Positions 32,301 to 39,596 of a stretch of DNA of 64,000 bases are shown piece by piece. Position numbers and translations under genes: made by a program. The DNA comes from Terebella lapidaria (lineage: Eukaryota > Annelida > Polychaeta > Terebellida > Terebellidae). Location of the stretch: NCBI GenBank assembly GCA_949152475.1, contig OX424568.1:23287667-23351666 (forward strand), in the 5' to 3' direction. Positions within the stretch are counted from its first letter, which is position 1; the number at the start of each line of letters is the position of its first letter. Below the pieces are notes generated by a model. It was not told where the DNA came from. It saw only the letters and a list, made by a program, of their open reading frames with translations, and did no database searches.

Positions 32301-34430
32301 TTGATAGAGTCCACTACGGGTAGTGAACGCCGTCTTCTCCTTGTCCCTGTCGTCCATCTCGACCTGCCAGTAACCACTAGCCAAGTCTAGCGTCGAAAAA
32401 TATCGTCCTCCTGACAAGGTATCAAAACTCTCGTCGACTCGAGGCAGGGGGTACGCATCCTTCCGGGTGACATCATTTAGACGGCGGTAGTCGACGCAAA
32501 ATCTCAGTGCACCATCCTTCTTTTTCACTAGCACGATGGGAGACGACCATGGACTGTCACTTGGCTCCACAACGTCAGCTTTCAACATCTTGTCGACCTC
32601 GTCCTCGATCAGCTCTTGTTGGTAGTACGGGGCTCTCCTCAGAGGCTGCTTGATCGGGGGGTGATCTCCCGTGTCGATGACGTGTTTCGCCAGGGACGTC
32701 CGGCCCAACCTCCCATCTGGTCCCATAAAGACCTGCTGGTGGCGTCGAAGGAGATCGCTGACGACCTCCACCTCCTTTTCCGTCAAGTTCGGATGCATTC
32801 CCTCCAGGAGCGGTTCTAAATGCTCCGGGCACTCTGGTGTCTTCGTCGACGATTCTGCGTGCATGGCGTGCACTCTGGTTTCGGGCTGCTCAGGCGTCCG
32901 GTTCCGCCACTTGGTGGAGTTTGGTGTAAGGGGCTCATGCTCCCTCCCGCTCTCCTCCCGGTACCACTGTTCCCTTTTAGGTTCATTCTGGGTTGTTTTC
33001 CCTCCATCGGGACGAAATCCCAGGTCGATCACGGCCTCTATTCCGTGAAGCTCGGCTAGGATGGTCCCCATCAGCACAGTGCAAGCTCCAGCGCCGGCGT
33101 TCAGAAGTACCACCGGTACCAGGCGTCCTCGGGGTCGTACCAGGGCTCGTCCCACTACGAGGGGGTCGTCCTCCAACGGCTCTCTTGCGGACTGCACGAG
33201 GCCGGCCTTCGGAACTCCTCCCTCACTTCCTGTCAGCTTGAGGTCCACCATCATCTCTGAAAAGGGTGGCAAGACGACCGTCTCCTCCGTCACCAGTGTG
33301 TAGACGGCGTCCTCGTGGCCCGAGCTCATCACTACGGTAGTGTCGCCCACCTGCCACTCGCCCTTACGCAGATCCAGCTGTCCCCCAATCTGTTGAAGTA
33401 CATCAAGCCCCAACACTCCCGGGATCCCTAGTTTGGCTACCAGTACATCTGCCGACACGAGTCGTGTGCCCAGTAGAAGTTGAACTGTCATCTCTCCTTG
33501 AACCTGTAAGTAGTCTCCGGTTGCTGCCCGTAACCTTATTCTCGTCTGCCTTATCATTGCTTTATGTTCGTCATCCATTTGGTCGAAGAGACACTCGTCC
33601 AGAACGGTGGAAGAGGCACCCGTGTCCACCAACATACGAGTCGCCTTCCCCATAACGTGGCACGCCGCATACCACGCCAATGTGCCTCGGGCACCGGCTG
33701 ACAGCGACACCACCTGGCCATTTCTGTCAATCTTAAGAGAGCTGCCACTCTCCTCAGGGACGCCGCCCTGGATAAGTACTGAGTCGTCCACCCACAGTGA
33801 TGCACCACCCTGGTCCTCTCTGTCAGTCTTAAGGGAATCACTCCCCTCGGAACCGCCGCTCCGGATAAGTAATGAGTCGTCCACCAGCAATAGCTGCTGC
33901 GCTGGCCCCTTGGTCATTCCGCTCCACCGGCCCTCCGTCTCCTCTTTCACGGCCGCTTGTGGTTCAGTTGCATAGGGGGGTCCCTGCTGTTTCGCAGCCT
34001 CCAGCCTCAAGGTTGTAACCTGTTGGTTCTCCTTGCTGCTAGCAGAAACCTCGTTGATGTCTCCGTGGGTCCCCAGACGCTCCACGGCTCCATCGGTCTG
34101 CATTTCGTCGACGTCTCCGCGGGTCATTAGACGCTCCACGGCTCCATCGGTCTGCATTTCCTTGACGTCTCCGCGGGGCATTAGACGCTCCACGGCTCCA
34201 TCGGTTTGCTGTACATTGGCACTCCCGTCTGTGTTGACAGGCTTGCCCTCCAAATAGTCGAGAATTCGATCCTCGAGCTCCTCCTGCGCCCATCCAGTTA
34301 CTTCGGATGCACACCGGAAAAACCTATTAAAAATCTGTGAAACTAAAAATTCCCCCCTGGCAATGTGTTCTTCACGTCTTCGTCGAGCTTCTCGCCTGTG
34401 AAGCCGTGCACACACCTGCCAATGGCCCAT
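29358..34430 (-). CDS. Pol polyprotein of element 1 (protease, RT, RNase H, integrase)
   Basis: 1690 aa. A 51-bp tandem repeat lies in the N-terminal linker (about 34090-34240, three units). Protease D-T-G at 269-271. RT core with F-C-V-D-Y-R and Y-L-D-D at 744-747. RNase H D-T-D-A-S-G from 891. A roughly 200-residue spacer with a hydrophobic stretch at 1137-1166. Integrase HHCC finger at about 1305-1345, catalytic D1379, D1439 and E1475 (D-x35-E), then G-W-T-G-P-Y near the C-terminus. The domain order is that of Ty3/Gypsy. Pol begins 24 nt after the gag stop and in another frame, so expression needs a frameshift, reinitiation or an upstream start. All catalytic residues are present, so the enzyme set looks functional. 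Confidence 0.95.
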   Translation of the reverse strand: MGHWQVCARLHRREARRRREEHIARGEFLVSQIFNRFFRCASEVTGWAQEELEDRILDYLEGKPVNTDGSANVQQTDGAVERLMPRGDVKEMQTDGAVERLMTRGDVDEMQTDGAVERLGTHGDINEVSASSKENQQVTTLRLEAAKQQGPPYATEPQAAVKEETEGRWSGMTKGPAQQLLLVDDSLLIRSGGSEGSDSLKTDREDQGGASLWVDDSVLIQGGVPEESGSSLKIDRNGQVVSLSAGARGTLAWYAACHVMGKATRMLVDTGASSTVLDECLFDQMDDEHKAMIRQTRIRLRAATGDYLQVQGEMTVQLLLGTRLVSADVLVAKLGIPGVLGLDVLQQIGGQLDLRKGEWQVGDTTVVMSSGHEDAVYTLVTEETVVLPPFSEMMVDLKLTGSEGGVPKAGLVQSAREPLEDDPLVVGRALVRPRGRLVPVVLLNAGAGACTVLMGTILAELHGIEAVIDLGFRPDGGKTTQNEPKREQWYREESGREHEPLTPNSTKWRNRTPEQPETRVHAMHAESSTKTPECPEHLEPLLEGMHPNLTEKEVEVVSDLLRRHQQVFMGPDGRLGRTSLAKHVIDTGDHPPIKQPLRRAPYYQQELIEDEVDKMLKADVVEPSDSPWSSPIVLVKKKDGALRFCVDYRRLNDVTRKDAYPLPRVDESFDTLSGGRYFSTLDLASGYWQVEMDDRDKEKTAFTTRSGLYQFKVMPFGLATAPATFERLMELALRGLQWKRCLIYLDDVVCLGKTFQEAVDNLEDVFRRLQAAGLKLKPAKCELFRQQVNFLGHVVSDRGIQCDPAKVEAVTKMVPPTTLTELRSFLGFVGYYRRFIPDFATRAGPLNHLLKKEVNYHWSEAHQQAFEALRQPLTEHPLLVYPDMDQEFILDTDASGYGVGGVLSQVQDGRERVIAYASRTLRDTQRNYCTTKRELLAVVSMIHHFRHFLWGRAFLLRTDHASLKWLLNFRDAEGMIARWAARIASYAFRCEVRPGVQHGNADGMSRCRQCRRPDCPAPRHTTRPEGEEEACPTQEECPLPLEDLSDEDLLPPISGEGWSPGGPQVNILREVPVEPWTEDYYCGDGVGIFQIWEVRCQEDPRTTTQPTEECLPDRSPPQTEEGARSVCRTLHQLRPSAWVWFLLMMLLALHGLGPEVVAGAAIGATADVWMRCREEPFLDPCPNPVLRDPDKQMLAVTRAMATGGRRNPMEGAPEAQVLNGYSQEDLVTLQRADPEVGGILGWKNIFTERPAWPEVRTKSQQMKTLWQQWDQLELRDGLLYRRYQAACQNAPIHQLVVPQVLRRAVMKEVHTGKLMSHQGITKTVHRLKARMYWPGMTKDVERWCRECLKCSGRKPRPGPKYHPMGNLPVGDRLERVAMDILEPGTITNSGNRYILVVGDYFTKWTEAYALPNHEAQTVADVFVTEFVCRLGMPAKIHTDQGREFESKLFLEMIKILGGEKTRTTPYHAKSDGMVERFNRTLLNLLAVVVDENHDDWDDHLPYVMATYRTSVHESTGCTPFRMMMGREATTPLDLRYRTKPDDLGGPVPECASEYVEWVKEATIQAHETARECLKTATVRQKRHHDIKSAARHFPVGTWVMYWYPPKARPKLGLGWTGPYLVVKSHLGWMVSIQDRPGGKIKDVHIDNIKRCWFTPETDAWIPNPDDVTPVRTPSDDEGRVENSGNAVQTM

Positions 34431-34453
34431 ACGGTTGGGGGCTGGTATGAGCC

Positions 34454-36991
34454 CTACTGGTTTTCCGACACCTCGTCTGTCAAACTGTTCCGCTCACCAA
34501 TCTCCTCGATTAGTCGACTCAAGCGCTCCTCCTTGGTCCGAGGTGGCGGCCGATCTGGACACTGGTACTTCCGATGACCCGGCTTCCCACAGTACCAACA
34601 GTCATCTGGTCCCGGCCTAGCGCTTGGTCCCTTGTTCTCAGCAGTGGCGGCCCTCGGCTTGATGGATAGCACCTGCTCACACAGCTCGATTAGTCGATCC
34701 AGCTTCCTGTCTTGGCTCTCAAAGAGCCCCTTGAAGTAGGGAAGTCTGGGTAGACCCGCTACGTTCGGCTGGTTGCTCTGCTGCCCACTGGTGGTAATCT
34801 CGCCTCCCTGCTGGTTCTTCAACAGCTGTAGGACCCGTCCTAGAGCTGGCTCGGAGTCCTCCGACTCTATGGACATCACCGGCTTCCCAGGCTTGGGTTT
34901 GACACATTCGTACTGGGTCACGAACGCTATGGCCTCCTCCATGGTCTTCATCTTCCTCATGAGCGCCATCACCTTCATGTCCCCATCTGGATGGCCCTTC
35001 CAGAAGTGGTCTAAGGCGATAGCCTCCTGAGCTGCGGAGTTCAGATCCGGATAACCACGGCCGGCCAGTCGCTGCAACTCATAGCCGTACTGCTGGGGTG
35101 TCTCTGCCTTCCTGCGGGTTCTCTGTCCCAAGGTCGCCTTGTAGGACTCCTCCTGACAGTCAGGGTCGAATCGTAGGGTCAGCTTGTCGGTCAGAACGTC
35201 GATGTCCCTCCGGTCTGCAGGACTCAGGCTGGTCAGCATTCGTCGCGCCTCTCCTGTCAAGCTCCCGGCTAAGTAGACGCCCTGTTCCCGCTTGCTCCAT
35301 CCGTTGACCTCTGCGATGACGTCAAAGTGGGCCCGGTACACCGGCCACTCTATGGAAGTCCCATCGAACTTGTCAGGGGTCAGCATCTTCCGGTTCCTTC
35401 TGCCGTTCTGATTCCAGACTGTGCTGTCCTCGGACGACGAGTCCTCCTGCCTCCGTCTCGGCCTAGGGCTTCGTCGGTGCAGTGGCGGTCCCCGCCTCGG
35501 TGGTCTCCTCCCCCGTCCTGGGTAACCATGGCTGCTCTCGGTCCCTCCATCAGATGAAGGCCCCTCATCGCCCGATGATGAGAAAGGGTGCTGTCTCCGG
35601 CCTCCCTGGGTGACTGAAATAGAAGCTGGATTTCTCCAGGAGGCTGGCTGTCTCGGTTGTCGACTGGGTGAAGACCTCCCTCTTCCGCGAACGCTGTCTT
35701 CCGCGAACCCTCCGCGAACACTGTCTTCCGCGAACCTTCCGCGAACGGACTCCTCCGCCAACAGCTCCCGAAGAAGTTCTTCCGCGAACAGGCCTCTTCC
35801 GCGAACGCCGTCTTCCGCGAGTCTTCCGCGAACGGGCTCGTCCGCCAAGATGTCTCGGAGACGTCCCTCCACAAAAGATGTACGTCCGCGAACGCCATCT
35901 TCCGCGAGTCTTCCGCGAACCGGCTCATCCGCGAATGGTCTTCCCCGTCTATTCTGAAAAACTGGAAAGGAAGATTGGTCGCCTGGATCACTCCTTTCGT
36001 CGAGCCGCCGTCTGGGTGAAGACTCCTCTCTTCCGCGAACACTCTCTTCCGCGAGTCGTCCTCGTCCGCGAACGTGGTCGTCCGCGAAGGGCCCTCCCCG
36101 GTCACAAGCGTCCTCGTCACCAAAGACTCCCCCTCGCCCACGAGCCCGTTCATCCACGAAGGATCCCCGGTTGCAAGCGTCCCTGTCGCCGAAGAATGCC
36201 TCTCGTCCGCGAATGTTCTCTTCCGCGAAAAGTCCTCTCCCTCTCGAGCTGCTCTCTTGGGTCGGAGCCCAAGTAACCCGTCCTCCAGTCACTCCCGTTT
36301 GTCGACTCATCACACCAGACCGCTTCCCTGTTGCACCAGACTGCTGCTGGGACTGGTCCCAAAGCCGTCTCAATGCTGCATTCTCTGGAGGTGCCACACT
36401 TGGACTCTGCTCCGGTAGCTGTAGCCGATCCCTCCTCGCCCAGATTTCGCCGTCCTCCCCGTCCAGATTGACGTACTCCGGTCCCAGCACTCGTCGGAAC
36501 TCGGGGCCCCTCCTAACGCTCTCAAGGTAGGTTGACCTCTCCCTGTCTCGATCGTGCTGCCACCCAGAGTCGTGTCTGAAAAGAAAACGGTTGTCGGGTG
36601 TCTGGCTCCGGGGTCTCTGTTGACTCGTCGACTGGCCCATGGAAGGTCTCGACCTCCCTGGTTGCTCCTCACTCGTCGAAACGTCCCGTCTACCCCTGGC
36701 TGTGAAGCTGCTCTTCCGCGAACGGTCGTCTTCCGCGAACGTTGTCTTCCGCGAACGGTCGTCGGCCTCTTCCGCCAAGGTCGTCTTCCGCGAACGGTTG
36801 TCGTCCGCGAACGTCTTCCGCGAACGGTCGTCTTCCGCGAACGTCTTCCGCGAACGGTCGTCTCCCTCTTCCGCAAAGGTCGGCTTCCGCGAACCGCTGT
36901 CTTCCTCGTCCGCAAGTGAGGCCGTCCGCGAAGAGTCTTCCTCTTCACCTCCTGTCTTCCCTGGGGCAGTTTCGTCGTTTTCGCCGGACAT
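34454..36991 (-). CDS. Gag of element 1
   Basis: 845 aa from M-S-G-E-N-D-E, the first Met after the primer site. The N-terminal 500 residues are low-complexity and charged, largely built from the TTCCGCGAA DNA motif (residues about 20-95 and 250-435), which appears as R-S-R-K, F-A-E-D/E or V-R-G-R depending on frame. A retrotransposon capsid domain follows at about 530-700 (F-D-G-T-S-I-E-W, L-A-G-S-L-T-G-E-A-R). A CCHC zinc knuckle is at 798-811 (C-W-Y-C-G-K-P-G-H-R-K-Y-Q-C). Gag assembles the particle and packages RNA. Length is about double that of a usual Gypsy gag because of the repeat-built N-terminus. Confidence 0.93.
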   Translation of the reverse strand: MSGENDETAPGKTGGEEEDSSRTASLADEEDSGSRKPTFAEEGDDRSRKTFAEDDRSRKTFADDNRSRKTTLAEEADDRSRKTTFAEDDRSRKSSFTARGRRDVSTSEEQPGRSRPSMGQSTSQQRPRSQTPDNRFLFRHDSGWQHDRDRERSTYLESVRRGPEFRRVLGPEYVNLDGEDGEIWARRDRLQLPEQSPSVAPPENAALRRLWDQSQQQSGATGKRSGVMSRQTGVTGGRVTWAPTQESSSRGRGLFAEENIRGREAFFGDRDACNRGSFVDERARGRGGVFGDEDACDRGGPFADDHVRGRGRLAEESVRGREESSPRRRLDERSDPGDQSSFPVFQNRRGRPFADEPVRGRLAEDGVRGRTSFVEGRLRDILADEPVRGRLAEDGVRGRGLFAEELLRELLAEESVRGRFAEDSVRGGFAEDSVRGRGRSSPSRQPRQPASWRNPASISVTQGGRRQHPFSSSGDEGPSSDGGTESSHGYPGRGRRPPRRGPPLHRRSPRPRRRQEDSSSEDSTVWNQNGRRNRKMLTPDKFDGTSIEWPVYRAHFDVIAEVNGWSKREQGVYLAGSLTGEARRMLTSLSPADRRDIDVLTDKLTLRFDPDCQEESYKATLGQRTRRKAETPQQYGYELQRLAGRGYPDLNSAAQEAIALDHFWKGHPDGDMKVMALMRKMKTMEEAIAFVTQYECVKPKPGKPVMSIESEDSEPALGRVLQLLKNQQGGEITTSGQQSNQPNVAGLPRLPYFKGLFESQDRKLDRLIELCEQVLSIKPRAATAENKGPSARPGPDDCWYCGKPGHRKYQCPDRPPPRTKEERLSRLIEEIGERNSLTDEVSENQ

Positions 36992-37033
36992 GAGTGATGC
37001 TGAGGTTCGTTCCCTGGCAGTAGACCCTCGGGG

Positions 37034-37052
37034 ATCCTGGTCACGTGCACCA
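37034..37052 (-). promoter_or_regulatory. Primer-binding site of element 1 (tRNA-His, one extra base)
   Basis: Three bases inside the 5' LTR, the minus strand reads TGGTGCACGTGACCAGGAT. It equals the element 2 site except for one inserted base, and matches the 3' end of animal tRNA-His (…TCACGGCACCA). Confidence 0.75.
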
Positions 37053-37055
37053 AGT

Positions 37056-37951
37056 TGTGACGTTTGGTAATGACTTGTTTTCGGTGTGGCCCAAAAAACC
37101 TGGTTTCTCTGATCGTATAGACTTTATGTAACTCCCGCTCGTTGTGATTCGAGAGCCGTCACTAAATTGGTGTCCCCCAACGCTGGTGTATCATCACTCC
37201 GTAGCTCACCGGCTTCACTTAGGCAAGAAGCAACTCAGATGTAAATAAATTGAAGATTTATATACATCAAATCAACTTACAATTGTATGGCTGGTCACCC
37301 ACGTGACGTACAAATATGAAGTTCAGACATGGAGCACTGTATGATCACATTTCAAAAATAAATAGTGCACGAGGGCACAACTAAAAAGAGTTCTTAGCCG
37401 GCGGCGTCTCTCTGTCCCTTCCCGTTGAAGTTTCCCGTCCCGCTTAGTCGAATGGTTTCTCCAGGTAGTCGGTCTAAATCCCGGTTGACTCTAAGGCCCT
37501 GAAGAAGGAGTCGTCCGCACGGAGTTCGTCGAGTCCCTTGGCTGTGGCGGTGACGATCTCCCCACGGTCGATGTCGCTGTTGCAGTGCTCTCAGAGCGGC
37601 CGTCCGCTCTCCCTTATATAGCCAGGGTGGCTGCGCGCGCATCTTCGTCCGCGAACGTATCTTCCGCACTCTTCTCCACGTGGTGAAGACTGCGTCCGCG
37701 AACGGTTCTTCCGCGAAGGCTCCTCTTCCGCGAACGGTGCTTCCGCGACTGATGCTTCCGCTGACGATGCTTCCGCAATCGTGCTTCCGCGAACGGTTCT
37801 TCCGCGAACGATGCTTCCGCTGATGATGCTTCCGCAATCGTGCTTCCGCGAACGGTTCTTCCGCGAACGGTGTCTTCGCAAGTGGACTTTGTAGATCACG
37901 TGACCGTTCCTAACGAACGTTTCAGCGCGGCAGTTGCATGGTTTTGTTACA
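37056..37951 (-). repeat. 5' LTR of element 1
   Basis: 896 bp, the promoter LTR in minus-strand sense. I found no mismatch to 27014-27909 at a constant offset of 10,042. Confidence 0.95.
37613..37892 (-). promoter_or_regulatory. LTR promoter of element 1: TTCCGCGAA array and TATA box
   Basis: In minus-strand sense, six perfect TTCCGCGAA copies and about eight variants (TTCCGCAAT, TTCCGCTGA, GTCCGCGAA) at 37648-37876 lie upstream of TATATAAG (37613-37620). Transcription would begin around 37589. The array is in U3, where enhancers of LTR elements lie. Confidence 0.7.
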
Positions 37952-38669
37952 CAAATATGGAAATATTTATGATGATTGCACCACAGACGTCAAAAGCTGA
38001 TGAATCGGGTCAAGAAGTGACACATGACTGTTAAATCTTTAGAGTTCTGTATACATATAGAGAGGTTCAATAGCTGGTCCTTCCAACCCACAAAGGTTAG
38101 TCTCATAACATCCATGCTAGTTTGTCTGAATAACGTTGTCATGCATGGTTATCAAAAGGGATTTTCACGAAACATTTCATGAACCATGTCATGCAGTTCC
38201 TCCTGATTCAAATTAATTTATAGAGAGAGTGTGTGAAACAGCCGTAAAATTCAATGTCACGAAAATACACAAATGATCAGTTTGAAGTGGTTTGAGTTCA
38301 GGAAGGTAACACCAAGAAACATTATTGATCAATCCATAGATCAATGACCTGATCTTCATCTAACATGACGTAAGCATTGACCCCCGAAAAAATATCACCA
38401 TGATGTACCACAGGCACATTCACACAATTCGATATGCTATATCATTTCATTCCAACCGTCAACATTCTATATCAGCATCTGTATCCATGGAAAATACTGA
38501 ACAATAACAAAGCTCTTCCACGTTGAGAGGTAAGGAACTATTTCTCTTCTACAATATTCAGAGTCACAGAAATTGGAGTGGACAAAATGTTAACAACAAT
38601 GAGGAAACTGCGGAAGCCCAGAGGTGACATGCGCGTATAAACATTCTATGTCTTTTCCAGCAAAAAGCT
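37952..38669. other. Spacer between element 1 and the palindrome array
   Basis: After the CAAA target duplication there is about 700 bp of AT-rich sequence with no gene or repeat recognised. Confidence 0.5.
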
Positions 38670-39290
38670 AGCACGTTCGAACGTGGAAGCATTTAACACT
38701 ATAACGTTTGCACGTGGAAACATTTAGGCTATTGCGTTCACATGTGGAAAGTACTAGGTTACCACGTTCACACGTGGAAGCATTTACCGCTTTCACGTTC
38801 GCACGTGGAAACTTCAGGAGCTACCACGTTTGCACGTGCAAAGATTTGGGTGTGTTAGCATCAAATGCTTTCACGTGTGAACGTGGTAGCTTTGAAACTT
38901 TCTACGTGTGAACGTGGAAACCTACATCTTTCTATATTCGAACGTGGTAGGTTTTAAAGTTTCTACGTGCGAACGTGAAAGCATATAATGTTTCCACGTG
39001 TGAACGTGGTAGCTTTGAAACTTTCTACGTGTGAAAGTGGAAACCTACATCTTTCTACGTTCGAACGTGATAGGTTTTAAAGTTTCTACGTGCGAACGTG
39101 AAAGCATATATTGTTCCCACGTGTGAACGTGGTAACTTTGGACTTTCTACGTGTGAACGTGGAAACCTAAAACCTCTCTACGTGTGAACGTGATAAGTTT
39201 AAAGTTACCACGTGCGAACGTGATAGCGCTAAATGCTTCCACGTGTGAACGTGGTAGCTTCGAATTTTCTACGTTCGAACGTGCGAGGTT
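38670..39290. repeat. Phased array of about 20 short palindromes (CACGTG/ACGTTCGAACGT)
   Basis: About 20 copies of a 16-20-bp near-palindrome (for example CCACGTTCACACGTGG, CACGTGTGAACGTGG, ACGTTCGAACGT) spaced 28-32 bp apart. From 38872 on, the period is about 31 bp and the units fall into a higher-order repeat of four units (about 122 bp): starts near 38872, 38992, 39115 and 39239 share the same variant. Many units hold a CACGTG E-box. Confidence 0.88.
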
Positions 39291-39596
39291 TTTACTAAAA
39301 AAAAAACACCAAATTTTTTCCCGCACATGTCACCTATGGGCTTCAATAGGAAACACTGATATGGACAAAAGAAATTTTTTCCTCGCAAAATTATAATGCA
39401 GGTGATGTGAGCAACAAAGTACAAGATTCAAGTAATAATACAAGCGATCACATAAACGATAATACACAAACAATTCTGATCAGAAAACACATTGTATAAA
39501 TTATAGAATAACACGTTCACGTAATAAACTGTATATTTTGCACAAATTGTTCTGAGGTATTAGGCGTTTTACTCGTGGTGATAATAGATACTAGAT
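39291..39596. other. Spacer downstream of the second BTB copy
   Basis: AT-rich, no feature recognised apart from an A run at about 39297-39306. Confidence 0.4.

Larger units (their letters stand above)
27014..37951 (-). mobile_element. Young, apparently complete Gypsy-type LTR retrotransposon with a third ORF, 'element 1'
   Basis: 10,938 bp bounded by 896-bp LTRs in which I noticed no difference, with a 4-bp target duplication CAAA (27010-27013 and 37952-37955). Minus-strand order: 5' LTR, tRNA-His primer site, gag (845 aa), pol (1690 aa with protease, RT, RNase H, integrase), a third ORF (362 aa, zinc fingers and coiled coil), polypurine tract, 3' LTR. All three ORFs are open. A second, damaged family member lies at 52785-62783. 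LTR identity, intact ORFs and a clean target duplication indicate a recent insertion between the two BTB copies; an extra base in the primer site is the only obvious flaw. Confidence 0.95.

Noticed and set aside
38670-39290. CRISPR-like look: short palindromes with similar spacing
   Set aside because: The palindromes vary, the spacers are themselves repeated in a four-unit cycle, no cas-type genes are present, and the DNA is eukaryotic. It is a satellite.
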